In this document: positions 33,759 to 47,211 of the stretch, piece by piece
Layout: the number at the start of each line of letters is the position of its first letter
How positions within the stretch are numbered: position 1 is the first letter of the stretch
Assembly: GCF_042453785.1 (NCBI RefSeq)
Contig: NC_091670.1
Span: forward strand, 36,281,501 to 36,345,500
From: Malus domestica
Lineage: Eukaryota > Streptophyta > Magnoliopsida > Rosales > Rosaceae
Direction of reading: 5' to 3'
Length of the DNA stretch: 64,000 bases
Made by a program: the position numbers and the translations under genes
Notes under the pieces: model-generated
Seen by the model: only the letters and a program-made list of their open reading frames with translations
Databases searched by the model: none
Told to the model about the DNA's origin: nothing

Positions 33759-33760
<2 letters not shown>

Positions 33761-33831
33761 CAGATCTGGGAATTCAGATGTGAAATTATTCAAAGGCCGG
33801 TGACATCGAAATGCAATGCGTAGATAGACAG

Positions 33832-33833
<2 letters not shown>

Positions 33834-33867
<34 letters not shown>
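33834..33867. repeat. second (GA)n microsatellite near the alpha-COP start region
   Basis: About 17 GA units, some 75 bp from the first tract. Together they flank the likely transcription start of alpha-COP. Confidence 0.9.
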
Positions 33868-33957
33868 CACTAGCAGCAGCAGTGAGTGACCTTGTCGCAG
33901 ATCTGTTTTCGTTTTGGAATTCAAGCAAAGGCTTTTTTATTTCCTTCTTTTTATTTT

Positions 33958-34115
33958 TTAGAAATTTTAACGAAAAGTTTATGGTACTGTTTATTTAACA
34001 AAAAATTATATTTTTCCATTAAAAAGTCAATCTTAATAATATTTATTTTACCATTTATTTTTTTCTTATTGTTAAAATTCAAAATTTTCAAATAATTTTC
34101 ATTAGTTTTATTTTA
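33958..34115 (+). repeat. short MITE-like repeat, same family as 9415-9575
   Basis: It has the words attttaacgaaaagtt and ttattgttaaaattcaaaat at positions matching the 9.4-kb copy, with more AT divergence. No coding potential. Confidence 0.6.
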
Positions 34116-35198
34116 TTTCTTTCGTTCTCCCCGTTGTTTCCTGTTTACGTTTTAATTTTTACTTTAATTTATATATATATATATATATTGGACAAGGTGA
34201 CCAATGGTCACGTTTAATTCCTTTTGATACTGATTTTTAGGGGTTTATTATTTCATTTTATGGGGGCAAATGATCTACAAAAATTGGAATCTCTCTAAAA
34301 AGAAACTACTTTGAATTGAATCTTCCTTCAACTCTTAGAGCAAATCAAGGAACTTGTAATTCAAACGGTTCAAAGTGTTTAGTCATGTATATGAGATGTT
34401 CGAATTCCTCCTATCAAGACGGTTGAAGCAAGGCATAATATTGTGTCGTTTCAATTGTTTTTTTCACCCAAAGTCTTCCTAGAGTTAAAAAGAAACCAAT
34501 ATGATTAATTGGAAATGGTATGTGAAACATTTTGTCCGCACTTTGTTGATATATGGAGTTTTACAATATGGGATGTGTTTCTTTCAAGTTAAAAATGTGC
34601 TTATTAATTTAGAAGTTGTTTGTTTTCACGTTTTCGAAATTTAAAAACTGAAATCTTGTTTCATAGCTACTTTCAATTTTCAAAAACGAAGACTAAAACA
34701 AACAGGTAAAAAAACCCAAATTTAAAAACTAAAAACTGATAACGAAATAGTTATTCAAACAACCCATTAATGATCGACAATGAATCTAGACCATGACTAA
34801 TTAGTTAAGGGTTCGATTTCCTCCAACTAACGAAAAAGAAAAGCGTTATAAACATTGAGCATCACGTCAACAGCAACAAGCCTTGTAAAACATTATTCCA
34901 TTTATCAGAAGTCTCAATACCATTTATTGCAAATTTGGAACAAAAGAAAGGGAATGGCTTCAAAAGGAAGAAAAGATAATTCATTTGTTTTACATTACCA
35001 ACCTACAACAAAGTTCAATGTTATATCCCCATTTTTTTGTCCCCCCTCATTCCACCCACCAGTTTTCCTCTGTATGGTACAACAATCAAATTCCACCATT
35101 GTAGAGTTTCGAATGCTAGCTGGTACGTGTTTCCGAAAAAGGGCAATTTACCTGAAGGCGAGAACAAATTTGGCAAATGGTCTCCTGCCGAAATTGCC
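34116..35198. other. intergenic region between alpha-COP and HDH
   Basis: It contains an (AT)n run at about 34166-34189 and otherwise unassigned AT-rich DNA. The open frame at 34855-35259 has no family features and overlaps the HDH 3' end. The HDH polyadenylation region must lie here, but no clear signal was chosen. Confidence 0.5.
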
Positions 35199-38100
35199 TT
35201 ACGTTAGGACCTGCCTGGCTTCGATATCCTTAAGTCTAAGGGTTACAGCTCTCTTGTGAGCCTCTAGTCCCTCAACTTCGGCCATGGTTGCCACGTATGG
35301 GCCGAGCTTTAGCAAACCTTCCTCTGTCAAAGATTGCACTGTCATGTACTTGAGAAATGAGTCCAAAGACACACCACCATACATCCTCGCATAACCATAC
35401 GTTGGAAGGACGTGGTTCGTCCCACTCGCATAATCTCCCACACTTTCCGGTGTCCACTGCCCTAAAAATACAGAACCTGCAAGCGAAAGATATCAAAGTT
35501 CAGATATCTAGTTAGTTTATATCGGCCAGAAACAAAATCATAATTTTATAGTGGCGAGGGTGAAGCTAGTGAGTTTCATCTGTACAACTACAAGTACAAA
35601 TGAGTGATCAGTAATCACTCACATAGACCAACGCTTGGAACCATCGGAAAATGGCAGCAAAGATCAGCATTGTGATACACAATTGAAAGACAAAAAGGAG
35701 GACAACTGTCAAGTAACAGGATAAGAGAACTATACCTGCATTTTCAATGAAACTCTCCCACTTTTCTGCATCCTGGACATTGATGATCAGATGCTCGGGT
35801 GCATACAAGTTTGAAAACGAGACTGCCTGAGACAGCCATCATCATGTCTAAATTCAGGATCACGCAGAACGTCTCAAACAACATGCAGGTAAACAAAAAT
35901 GTTGCTTTGTAGACATGCAGATACAAAAATAGTTGTCATTTTTGTTTTACAAGAAGCGATAGCGAACAAAATAGTTGTCATAAAAATACTAAAAAGAAAC
36001 ACTTTTAATCAAATGCACCAATTGAGATAATAAAATATGGACAAATAATGAGGACCTTTAATGTTAAGAGCGAAATAAACTGAACCAATAGACAGCAACA
36101 GTGCAATTCTAATTGTCCATGGAAAGGAAATGCTGAAACAAAAATTGCACTTTTGGACACCATTCCACAAATCACATAAAATTCAGCTCCGGTGACTAAT
36201 ATAAAGAGGCAACTTAAGGACTTAACCCTAGGCCGTTACTTCTCCTTTCACTGCCAAGATTAATGTGCGAGTGTATAAATCCTAGATCTAACAACCCAAG
36301 GTTACTTTCTTAAGTTGCCACATTACTAACTCCTTACTAGAGCAAGACTGTATCTAATTAGAAAGCAAGACTGTATCTAATTAGAAAGCAAGACTGTATC
36401 CATACTATGATATTTTTGTTCAGTTCTGTAGACACTGCAACCTCTCCAAGGTAGTTTAACATTTGATGACATGAATTGTATGCTACAAATACCCTGACAC
36501 TAATCACTATACCGATTTCCACATGTGATTCCAATGATGTACATAAAGGGCCTTCCTAAATTTGGTGATAGGCATATCATGTCAGGATGCAAGGACAAAC
36601 CTCAACCATATCCCGAGCGAACACTGTGAAACTGTGGCTCAGTGCTTTTGAAGCAAACGCTCCCCTTGGTAGGCTTTGGCACTGTTTGCTGATTTCCTCT
36701 TCTATAGCTTTAACATCCACACCATCCCCAGCAATTACAAGAACAACTTGGCTATCAGGACCGTGCTCAGCCTGAAATTGCATTAGTTACTTATGCATCC
36801 CGCGGGCCACAAACATTCCCAAATACTATATCAAGCATCTAGATTTCACATAATGCACTAAAAGCTCTGCAACAAATAACATCCAGCTTGAAGCCACTTC
36901 AGTAGACTAAAGTTGAATCAAAGCCTCAATCTTTAAAACTGTAAGGGTGTAAATTGTATTAAGTTAAAATATCCAGTATGATTATGTAGCAAGTTGCAAC
37001 TAATCTCTAGTTCTCTTATGAAATGTTAAATTATGAAAGTGATCAATCGCAAACAAACAGAAGCATTGCAGAAAAACGAAGCACCTGAGAAAGCAAATCA
37101 GCAGCTATATGAACAGGACTGGCATGTTTGTCAGCAATGACCAAAACTTCTGAAGGGCCCGCAGGCATGTCAATTGAAACCATGGCTTCGCTGTTCTGTT
37201 AACAAAATCAGAAAGGGAAGTGGGGCAGCCAAATCAAGATGGTAAATGCAACGAATCTCCCTTAACTCCAATGTTTCAGCTTCACTAGAAGTTATGCAAA
37301 GAACTTGTAACTGTAAGTATATGTACCTGGAGAATCATTTTTGCAGCAGTGACATATTGATTTCCAGGGCCAAATATTTTTTCAACCTGAAAATTGTTTG
37401 TAAACAAAATTTAGATAAAGAAGAGCAAAATATTACAGTTTTTGAGAAAAATTGAGAAGATAAGTGAAATTTCTAAAAAAAACATTGCAACATAATAGCT
37501 AAGCTAACTTCAGTCCTCCGCTTATTCTTATAATAGTTGATCCTCTATTTTTTCAAAAGAAATCAAATTCAGAATATATGAGCTAATAATTTGTTAACAA
37601 ATATAAGGCATAGTACAAATATCTGGACAAGTTCCGAACAACACAATAACAAGGTAAAAACTAACACCTTTGGGCAAGATTGCGTACCCCAAGCCATAGC
37701 AGATATTGCCTGTAACACACAAGAATGGTCAGATTACTGTATGCGATAAAATATATAAGTAGGTTTTCAGTGTTTACAGACCTGAGCGCCACCAGCTTTA
37801 AGGATGTGAGTCACACCAGCCTTCTTAGCACAATATAGTACTTCCTGAGGGGCAAACCATAAATGATCAGCTCTCGTTTTGGAACCCTCTCATTCCTCCA
37901 AAGTAAAGAATCACCTTGCATATACCTTGCATATGGTGCCATCCTGACTTGGGGGAGTTGCAAGAACAACAGTTTTACACCCAGCAATCTGTGCTGGCTG
38001 GCATACATGATAAACCATATGTCCATCAAATCTTTATGACTTGATTGAGAACCATGATAAAGATCAAAGGATGATACACGACCAAAAGCAACTTTTGCAA

Positions 38101-39649
38101 TGAAAATGATAAACTTACAACAGAAAGCATCAGAGCTGTTGAAGGTAAAACTGCAGTTCCTCCTGGAACATAAACACCCACAGAACCGATGCTTCTTGCC
38201 ACCCGTTTACATTTGACACCCTGAATGGTTAAAGATGCTTAAAGACTCTGGGTATATAGAAAAAAGCAAGCTGCAATATGGACTTACCTTCATGTTCTCG
38301 ACACTTTTCTCAGCTGATTTCTGAGCAAAATGAAATGCAAATATATTGTCATATGCCACGTCAAATGCTTCTTTAACAACTGCATCAAGCTGCATAAGAA
38401 AAATATCATAATTCAATACATAAAATGAACATCTTGTATCCAGAAAATATGTCTACATAGAGATACCTCAGGATCTGGAAGCTCGGATACTTCTACAACT
38501 ATATTATCCAGTACAACTTTGTCAAACTTTGCAGTATAACTGTGCGTGAGAGAAAAATAAATAAAGCATATTAAAACAACAACAAAATCATTAGTAAAAT
38601 TGCTGAGTAGAAAGGCCTGTTAATAAATATAAAGTCATAATAAATCAATAAAATGATAAAAAGGGATTAATGAAGTACATACTCCTTAACCGCAGCATCG
38701 CCTCTTGTACGAACCTCATCAACTATAGGGTTGACCTGACCAAGAATAGCTACTACATTTTTTGAGTTCATGTATGAATACAACCGAAAAAAGAAAAATT
38801 GTCAAGTTCTTAAAGAACAGTCAGGATTTGGGAACAAAAGAAAGGCTCACCGTGCTGAAAATTGAAGAAAAATCTATTCGAGGACGAGCTTTTAGGCTTT
38901 CAACCTCGGGTGGGGATAGTTCAGATAACCTGTAAGACTTCATTGAGCAAGTTATCCCCTTACAAGCAAACCCTGAGCAAAGAGTCCCACTTTAGTAAAT
39001 CCAGAAACAAATTAGTAATTCCTCTTAACTATATAAATTTCTTACATTTCGCACACTTTATTTGCACATATGCACATAAACGGTTCAAACGAAACAAATT
39101 TAAACTCTTTAGTTTTTACACCACTGAATAACTTTATATAGGATTCGTATTTATCAATCCAACTTTCAAAAATTCTCTAATCATGCACAACAATTTTACC
39201 AAATTTCGAGTCAACTCAATACCAACAAGCACTATACTAACTCAAATACAATGCAGATGGAAAAGTTACAGAAATTGAAACTCGATCAAGAAGGGCCAAT
39301 CTCTAGTACAAAAATGTTTAAGAAAAATACCTACTTTGATACAGACAGAACTCTCAGAGATACCGAATTGGCTCGAAATTCAACACACATGGTGAAAATA
39401 ACCACAGAATTACATTCAATCCAATGTGAGTAAAAACGTCAATCCTTCACTTGAGTATAATTTGACACCAAAATCAAAATCGCGAACTTCAATTCAGTGA
39501 AAGAAACCGAGCAATGATGGATTCATACCTCGTCGGAGAAAAAGATTTCGGGTTTTCGGGGCGGCAATGAGCGGATGAAATTGTCGTTTGATGAAACAGC
39601 TGCTGCTGCTGCTGATGCTGCGATTAAAACACAGAATCTGACTGTCCAT
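35199..39649 (-). CDS. HDH: histidinol dehydrogenase, plastidial
   Basis: Fourteen exons were traced by frame and GT-AG sites (right to left): 39529-39649, 38851-38972, 38683-38735, 38467-38539, 38288-38389, 38119-38220, 37926-37997, 37782-37844, 37668-37709, 37327-37386, 37085-37195, 36601-36771, 35736-35826, 35199-35476, giving 486 codons. The first about 45 residues are Ser/Arg-rich with few acids, like a chloroplast transit peptide. The enzyme oxidises L-histidinol to L-histidine with two NAD+, the last step of histidine synthesis. Motifs agree with the bacterial HisD active site: QAEHGPDSQ (zinc ligands Gln and His), APEHLII (Glu-His catalytic pair), [16 protein letters not shown] (zinc-ligand Asp), and AHKRAVTLR near the end (zinc-ligand His). 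Plants usually have a single HISN8-type gene. All introns keep frame and no damage is visible. Confidence 0.96.
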
Positions 39650-40711
39650 CGTCACCGCCTTCAATCAGACCAGCTAAATAAATACATAAATGTAAAGGGA
39701 AAAGAAAATTTTATCTTAATTTTCTGTTTGGCTGGCGAGAAAATGTGAAGAAAGGAAAAGAAAATTGGCAGTTTTGAAATTACGCACATGGTGGCAGAGG
39801 GAGGGAGGAGAAGTTGAAGATTTACCTGCAAAGTGGACAATAAGCGCGCGCGACGGCGGTGGCTGACTGACTCTGAGCGTATGGGCAGCCACTGGTTCTA
39901 CTAGCTAATGCGGAGTTGGAGTGGGCTGGAACAAAACCGGGTTTTAGTTTTAATGGGCTACAGGCCCAAAATTCCCTCACCAGATACTGGGTTGAGTTCA
40001 GCCCATAACCAACCGGAACCAGACCGAAATTAAAGAAAATGGTTGTGTTATGTTATTAGACCGTCAATTTAATTCAAGGCGGCTCAGATTAATGCGCGGA
40101 AAAAATGACGGGAGAGCATTGCTCTTGAAATAATTGGGTTCAAACATAAGGTACGTTTGATAACCATTTTTACTTCAGTTTTTCTTTTAGAGATAAATGG
40201 AAAGTATAGAGAAAAGGAGGGATGACAAGAGTAGAGAAACGGAAAAGAGAGAGAGATGGAGGCAAATGATAAAGCAAAAACTTATAAGTTTGTTTTCAAT
40301 TTTTTATTTTTCAATTTTCATTTTGTATATATATTTTTTTTGTCAAATGATAAATTTTGTATATTATGCTATATGAATTTCTACTACTTAACTCCGGTGT
40401 GGTTTTAAGAAGAAAAAAGAGAAAACTAAAAACTAAAAACAAAAAACGAAATGATTATATGTAGTTTTTCACTAGCGGACTCAAAAGAAATAATGAATGC
40501 AGTAAATCCATATCAAAATTTATAACTCCAAAGTAATTGAAGAAGCAACAAGTTATTGATACCTTCCTTCCTTTATACCTTGTATCAAAAAAACCATTTT
40601 ACATATACAAATCTTGAAGCAAAAATATCACACTGAGATGGAAACAAGAGACTGAAATTTTTTCCAAAAATCCTCCAAGTACTGCTATATTATAAGACTG
40701 GTTCTGATTCT
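39650..40711. other. HDH upstream region and POLLENLESS3-like 3' flank
   Basis: The HDH promoter should lie just above 39649; an ATG-proximal GC-rich part (39840-39900) and a following AT-rich part were seen but no specific element was assigned. No other gene is recognised. Confidence 0.5.
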
Positions 40712-43632
40712 TCATGGACTATCCTGAAATTCAGTTATGTCCTGGAAACTCTGCAACCTTTTTCTCCTGCCCGCCTTCGGAACTGAGGATGATGAACTGA
40801 TGTAGTCTACTGACTCTCGATCCTGCTGCTGATCAAATCGCAAAGAACGGCGCACTGCAGAATTCCTTGGTGAACCAGCATTGCCGGATATAACATTTTT
40901 GTCTTTAAGATCAACTGATTCAAGCTTTGAGCCCAGACTTTTCACTTGTGTTTGCAGACAAGGAATTTCAGAGGGTATGTTACAGTTCAGGTTTTCATTG
41001 TTAAAGTCAAAGTATTCGGTGCTTCCATTAAACAACTCTTGTTCTTCTTCTTCAGCCATATCTGCCCAGCTTTTCTTACCACAACTGTACATTGAAAGAT
41101 GAGGACCCTGCTTTTGATTTTCTGCTACGGGTTGCTGGACCTCATATATTTCACCAGAACTGTTCTCTCGGAAGCAGCCTTCCACAACAATCGGTTCCAT
41201 GCTGCCTAAAACAGTTGTATCAGAGCTCTGATTCTGACCTCCATCAATGACAATATCCAGTGCTTTTGCATTTTCACCTGCCATTTGTGGTTCTGCAGAT
41301 TTCTTGATACCGCCGTTTTCCCAGCTGCCCTTTCTCCAGTCTCCGTTCACAGTATTCTGGGAAGAACCGACCACAGTGGCTTTATCTTTCAGTTGGAAAC
41401 AGCCATCACTCCCCCGAGAGGTACCCTTCCAATTTCCACTTGATATGGGTTGCAGAACAGATCGTACCGCTGCACCTCCTTGGGGCCTCCTCAAATCTCT
41501 GCTAATTGGTGAAGACAAACTAGACACCGAGTTGTGAACTGGGAATTCTGACTTTCCAACAGTTGAAGATGGCAAATCTTCATTGAGATTTCGAACAGCA
41601 TGTGCTCGCACGTTTTCTGTTTTTGGACATCGGACGAATGAGAGTTCCCTCCTCGGATGTCCACCATTAAATCCCCAAGGAGATCTTCTTGGTTGTGAAA
41701 ATTGAACTTCTGGATCCCATATAGCAGGACCTGGAGAAAAATATGTCTTTGCATTTGGAGTTGTTCCTGCTCCCACTATATCACCCTGATTATCCTTCAT
41801 TCTGCTGGAAAAACTAGACCTGCTCTCACACAGGTTTTTGAAATAACGATCTTTCTTCCATTGATCAACAGATAGATTTTCTTCTTCGCGTCCATCTGCC
41901 CGCCTTCTGGAGAACATGTAAGATCTTCCATCCTGTTGAATTGGTCTTAAAACTGATTGTGCCTCTAGTTCGGTCAGCATTTGATAAGCACGCTCAAAAG
42001 ACTTGGCATAAGATTCATCCATTAGTTTATTTCCAGATGAATCTCTTACAACTTGAAGCAGATGTTTTGCTTCTGTAAATCTGTTCATGTGCATCAAGCA
42101 GATTGCTAAATTGCATTGCTTGTTCTTATCCGGTTCCAATGACAGAGCTTTCCTGAGATTTTTTACGGAACAGATCATATACATATATAAAAATACATCG
42201 TTTCACATGTAGGAATATAAAGCAGGATGTGCAGAAACTTACAAGTAATACTCTTCGGCAGTTTTGTAATCACCTTTCTGCAAGTAAGCCCAGGCCAAGT
42301 TCCCTAGTATTCTGCATTGATAGAGAACCGAAGTCATCTAATTATGCAGAACTTTGGGGACCAATTAGTAAGAAGAACGAGAAAGGCAGCGAAATTCACC
42401 TTGCTCTCTCTTGTTCAACAGTAATTTGAACCTTCCTCCCCTGAGCTCTTGCAGTCTTTGTCCTCCTTCCACAAAAAGCTACACCTTCGTCAATGTGTTT
42501 CAATTTGGACTCGAGCAATTCAATCTCTTCTTCAATCCTTCCTGACCTCTGCAAAACCGATAAATGATAAACATACACAGACACGCACAGAGAGAAGCAT
42601 ATGCAATTGCGATAACGTTATTGCAACAGGTTGATATACCTCGAAATTATGATAGAACATTCAGCAGTACGATGTAGAAATAGATGCTAAGGCATTCTAG
42701 AAATAAATATTCAAACAAGGAGATAACAAAATATAAGTAATTTGTCGTAGAAATGGAGGTGCTTTACCTTGTACAGTTCAACTAACACATTGTTAAGAGA
42801 TTCCTGAGAATCATACGGGCAGAGATGACGAAAAGATTTGATAGCTTCAATAGCCTCCTCCGCTCGATCCAATTGTTTCATCACAACTGCCATGTCTTTC
42901 AAGGCGCTATCAACTCGATCTCCGGCATTTATAGCTGCCCAGAAGAGGGATATGGCTTTGCCTGGATCCTTGTCTATCAACTGCATTCGAAGAAATGCAA
43001 GTCAACCAAATACATATAACAGTGAGGAAAAATAAAAGAACCTTGATCATGCAATTTTTATCAACCGAAAAAATCAAAACGGCTACTTTCTACTCTGTAT
43101 ACCCAAAACCTAGTAACTTTTGTCTGCAACTCAAGGTAACCACGGTAACAGAACAACCAATTTCACAAGAACAAAAAACTTAATTATTCACTTTTTTTTT
43201 TTATCTTAACAAATTGCAAGAAAGATATTCCAATATAATTTCCACTAATTTAAGGAACAAAATTGGCATCTAAAAGTTCTTACTTTCCAGGAAAAAGGAG
43301 AATTTTCCAGGAAAAAAATCATTTGGGGAAACCAATGAACAAGAAAGAAGAACAGTAGCTAATTTTGAAAAATAAAACCCATAAGAAAATTTATACCAAA
43401 TTACGCATAATAAAAGTTCAAACTTTCTTACCTGAACTTGTTTGGCTCTGACGTAGGGAGAATCGCCGGCAGGTACTTTATGCACAACGTGAAAAAGATC
43501 ATCTCTGTTCGAAGGCGACATTCTCTTCCCTTCTGACATCGGCACCGCCGGAGGGGTTGGCGGCGCCGTCTTCCATGTCGCAGGCGGCGTCGAGAAGCCT
43601 CTTGTGCGAAAGTTCTTGTCTCTGGTCCACAT
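40712..43632 (-). CDS. POLLENLESS3/MS5-like TPR protein
   Basis: Five exons (right to left): 43432-43632, 42768-42980, 42400-42548, 42243-42311, 40712-42152, giving 690 codons. The N-terminal part begins MWTRDKNFRTRGFSTPPATW and continues with MSPSNRDDLFHVVHKVPAGD, which is the conserved opening of this plant family. Exons 2-5 encode tetratricopeptide repeats (KAISLFWAAINAGDRVDSAL, ILGNLAWAYLQKGDYKTAEE, KNKQCNLAICLMHMNRFTEA). The C-terminal 400 residues are low-complexity and Ser/Pro/Gln-rich with short conserved blocks (KKSWADMAEEEEQEL, SAVRRSLRFDQQQD). Arabidopsis relatives include MS5/TDM1, needed to exit meiosis, and the sulfur-deficiency SDI group; the long C-terminus suggests a POLLENLESS3-like member rather than SDI. 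The exact function here is not known. The exon 4-5 join is the least certain boundary. Confidence 0.9.
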
Positions 43633-44165
43633 TGTCCTATTACAGTATTACTACGAAACAAAATCTATGAAAGTACCCAGAAAAGTTATCACTTTCTCGG
43701 GAAAGTCTTGAGACCCTTTTCGTGAATACCTCCAAGAAAGGGTTTTTGGTAGCCGGAAGGACGCGTCACTTTCTTGGGAAAATTTTCAGACGCGTTTCTT
43801 GATAGAGCGAGAAATCGGTTTGGAGAGATAGAGAGAGAGGCGAGGAAAACCAGTTAGTTTGCCTTGCGGTGAACTGTTTATATTGTTATTGGTTACCTGG
43901 GGATCGATGGGAAAGTGAGAGAAAATCACAGAGAAAGTGAAAGAAAAAAGCAGAAAGGTGAGAGCAGATGGATTGAGAATTGAGAGAAAGTGAAAGAAAT
44001 TTAGCCGTTTATTCGTTTTCAAAAAGAAAATAAAAAGGAAAATTAGCCGTTTAATTATAATTACTAGCCGTTGGGATTAGGGACGGTTCACACGTGTGTT
44101 TGGCGCACATATGAAAGTTGAGTAATGCCACCCTTAGTCTCTTACCACATACGTGGATAGTATCA

Positions 44166-44310
44166 TTTATATTAGGAAGTTTTAACAAAACATTTTCGGT
44201 ACTGTTCACTTTTAACGAAAAATCATATTTATATCTTTCCCTGGTACTATTCAGGGCTTTTCATTAAAAGAGAAATTTTTTTGGATTTTTCGTTAATTTT
44301 CCTTTTATAT
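44166..44310. repeat. short MITE-like repeat, same family as 9415-9575
   Basis: It keeps ttaacaaaacattttcggta and ttcacttttaacgaaaaatc in the same order as the 9.4-kb copy, with an internal loss. Non-coding. Confidence 0.55.
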
Positions 44311-44468
44311 TATATCTCTAATAATAAGAAATTTTGCCCCGAAATATACATTTCGTAGAATATGACGATAATATAATTTGATGTTATGGTAATGAAATAG
44401 AAATAAAACAAAAATCCAAAAACAGATTAAAGAAAGGGAGAATTGGTGTGACGGTATCAATTTTCTCA

Positions 44469-44614
44469 GGAGGTGTGCTATCCACACATCTCATTTTACT
44501 TCTCACACATCCCTTAATTTTTGTCCATTGATCTTCTTCAATTCATCCGATCTGACGGTTAAAAATTAAAAATGTGTGTGAGAAGTAAAATGGGGTGTGT
44601 GGATATCACATCCC
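44469..44614. mobile_element. palindromic MITE with 8-bp TSD
   Basis: The 146-bp element has long inverted arms around tatccacaca and cattttacttctcacaca. It is flanked by TTTTCTCA on both sides (44461-44468 and 44615-44622). The 8-bp TSD suggests the hAT group. Confidence 0.8.
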
Positions 44615-44733
44615 TTTTCTCAAATAAGGATCGGTAATATGTGCTCGAGTGTGTGAAAAACGATAATGTCCCACCGATCCTCCTCTGATCATTATTGTTA
44701 GTTGATTTTTATCTTCACATAACACTAAATTAT

Positions 44734-44931
44734 GGAACTAGATTCTCTCCTGAGCTCATGATGGAGATCCTCCTGAGCAGCTCATCCGGACCTTTAAAAT
44801 TTGATCCAACGGCTCCAAATAGGAGGCCCTCTAAAGTTATAATAAATGTAGCCGTTGAATCAACTTTGAACAGTCCAAATGGGCTGCTCATGAGGATTCC
44901 CATCCTAAGTTGATGAGAGGATCCAGTTCCG
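44734..44931. mobile_element. hAT-like MITE with 8-bp TSD
   Basis: The left end ggaactagattctctcctg and the right end are inverted complements with mismatches. The flanks both read TAAATTAT (44726-44733 and 44932-44939). No coding. Confidence 0.8.
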
Positions 44932-45303
44932 TAAATTATCACTTTTCTATTCTACAAAATGTACTTTATCGTGCAAACTTTCTTATAACTCAATTTTAAA
45001 CACTCAAAAAGTAATGATACTAAACCTAAAACTAAAGAAATTAAATCTAAACAAATGATTTTTGTTCTGTTTTATTTTCTAGCTACGTTGTTTTGAGTTT
45101 ATTTGGTTTTCGATTTTCTCTTGCAATTTGAATCACCTGCCTCTCGATGCACTTTTACAAGGGTCACTAAACATGAATCAAAATATGAAAACATTTCATA
45201 TAAAACAATTCAATTCACGGTGGTTGTAGTACACATTTTCTTCTACAAATCACAAGATGCAAACACAAGGTACAAACTGAGGGATGATCGTTATTAGGGA
45301 TTT

Positions 45304-46622
45304 GTCGATCTGAAAAGACTTGGCAAGAACATCCTCATAAATGGCAGGATTGGATCCAAACACAGCATTAATTAGAAATGATGTAGACTTCAGGGTTTTG
45401 GCTGCTCAAAGAAGATAGAGCAATGGCAGTTTCAGAACCCAGGTTTTGCTGATGGTGAACTAGCCCAACAGGGAAAACAAACACATCACCCTTCTTAAGG
45501 ACCTTCTGTTAAAGATCAACACCAGCCCATTAAGATCAGTCGGTACAAAGGAACTAGATTGGTCTAGTTCAAACATGCATGGTTTTCTCTAGAAGATTCT
45601 ATAATGGGAATATGCTAGAAAACTCTAGCAAAGAAGGTTGTTCCTTAAGTTGGTGGAAGATTCTAGAAGAATGGTGAGGTTTCCACCAACATGCAAGATT
45701 AGTGTAGATAATTCTAGCTTGGGAAGTTAGTAGAATTATCTAGATAACTCTAGCATGATGTTTCCATGCTTCTCCAAGGTTCCATCCATGCCTATAAAAG
45801 GAGAAGGCATCCACACCATTTGTATCAATCAAGCAACCAATCAACCAACCAACCAAGAAGGCAACCAAGTGAGAGTGAGAAGCAAGAATAGTCTTGTAGG
45901 AGTGTGAGTGATCTAGAGTTTGTCTCTAGAAAGTGAGTGAGTGTCATTGCTTCTAAAAGTTGTGTCCTTATGAGTGTTGTAATATTTTGTGTGTGTAATA
46001 CAAGTAATTTGTTTACTTGTTTTGTCTCTCTAACACTTGTGTTAGAGTTGTGTACTCTAAGTTTTTCCCCAACACCTTCGAGATGAGCTTGTTCTCGGGG
46101 CTTGAGGTCACAAAGCCAACATTGAGCTTGCCTTTTAAGACTGTCAAAATCTCGGTGGCACGAGGATGAGTGTGGCGTTGGATAACACCCATTGGTGCGT
46201 AGTTGATGCGAGCGAGTGAGATGCCGAGGGTGTTGAGCCCTGGAATTTGAGCCACATTGACAGGGGTGACTTTTCCACCAACAGGGTTTGAAGTGTGCGC
46301 GGGATGTGAAGTCCACTGAAGAAGAAATGCTCAGCTGTTGCTAGCTTGGAGTCCAAGCAAGGTAGCCCATTCACTCTTACTACTGTAATATATGCACAAA
46401 TACGATTTACAAACAACAAATTAAAGTCAGTAAGAATTGTACATGTTTCCAAATGCAAATTAAAGCTTATGATCTTCACATGATTGGCTGAAGATATCGA
46501 AACAAACCTAGGCTAGTAGCATTAGCAACGCAGAAATCCTGCAACGGGCTAGGCTCAAAAGCAACAACCAGAGAACATGTTATGGCTAGGAGAGTAGTCA
46601 ATAGCAGTATTTGGCTTGCCAT
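45304..46622 (-). pseudogene. germin-like protein pseudogene, split by a solo LTR
   Basis: This is a second copy of the germin-like gene at 52630-53374. Exon 1 (about 46508-46622) still reads as a signal peptide. Exon 2 is broken by a 1-bp loss near 46295, where the intact copy reads gttgcccggg, and by a 568-bp solo LTR (45507-46074) inside the cupin. The end of the frame is also diverged. It can no longer encode the jelly-roll protein. Confidence 0.9.
45507..46074. mobile_element. solo LTR of an LTR retrotransposon with 5-bp TSD
   Basis: The 568-bp insert begins TGTTAAAGATC and ends CCCCAACA (TG...CA), with a perfect 5-bp duplication CCTTC (45502-45506 and 46075-46079). The intact germin-like gene has a single uninterrupted ccttc at this place (near 52861). 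No internal retrotransposon domain remains, so it arose by LTR-LTR recombination. A TATA-like tataaaagga lies near 45792. Confidence 0.9.
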
Positions 46623-46996
46623 CTTAGTATTTCAACTTCTTGTATGAGATTATATATACTTCTATATGAAGTTACTGCAAATGAGAGATTGAAAGGATTG
46701 GAAGAGAGGTGAGGGAATTGAACGTTTCCCTTTGGTTTCCAAAATACTGATCAACATGCATATATATAGTACGTGTTAAACATATCAAGCCAAAGCTTTA
46801 TGCTAAATTATCCGAGTCCTATCTGATTGACTTGGCTCCAAAGTAACATACGTTCCATGCTAAATACACGTACTAAAGTTATTATTATATCAAATGGAAG
46901 GCGTCTCTGTCTATTGTTTACAGACCGTACGAGGCTGAGGCTGAGGCTGAGGCTGAAATGGTCAGATAGATTATCAGGTATATATATTGCCTTTTT

Positions 46997-47211
46997 GGAA
47001 CCCTTTAAGGGGAGGGATCCCCATTTTTTTTTAATAATGGGGACATCTTCTTGACCGTTAGATTTGACTTTAATGAAATTCAGTGGTTGAGATTTTGTGG
47101 CCTGTGATTTAATCTCAACCACAAAATTTCATTAAAGCCAAATCTAAGGATCAAGAGGGTGTCCCCATTTTTTGAAAAAATAAATGGGGATCCCTTCCCT
47201 TAAAGGGCCTG
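46997..47211. mobile_element. MITE with TTGCCTTTT target duplication
   Basis: The arms are ccctttaaggggagggatcc at the left and its near complement at the right; the element lies between TTGCCTTTT copies (46988-46996 and 47212-47220). A 9-bp TSD fits the Mutator group. Confidence 0.8.

Noticed and set aside
33617-33928. Leucine/serine-rich open frame
   Set aside because: It is produced by the GA/CT microsatellites.
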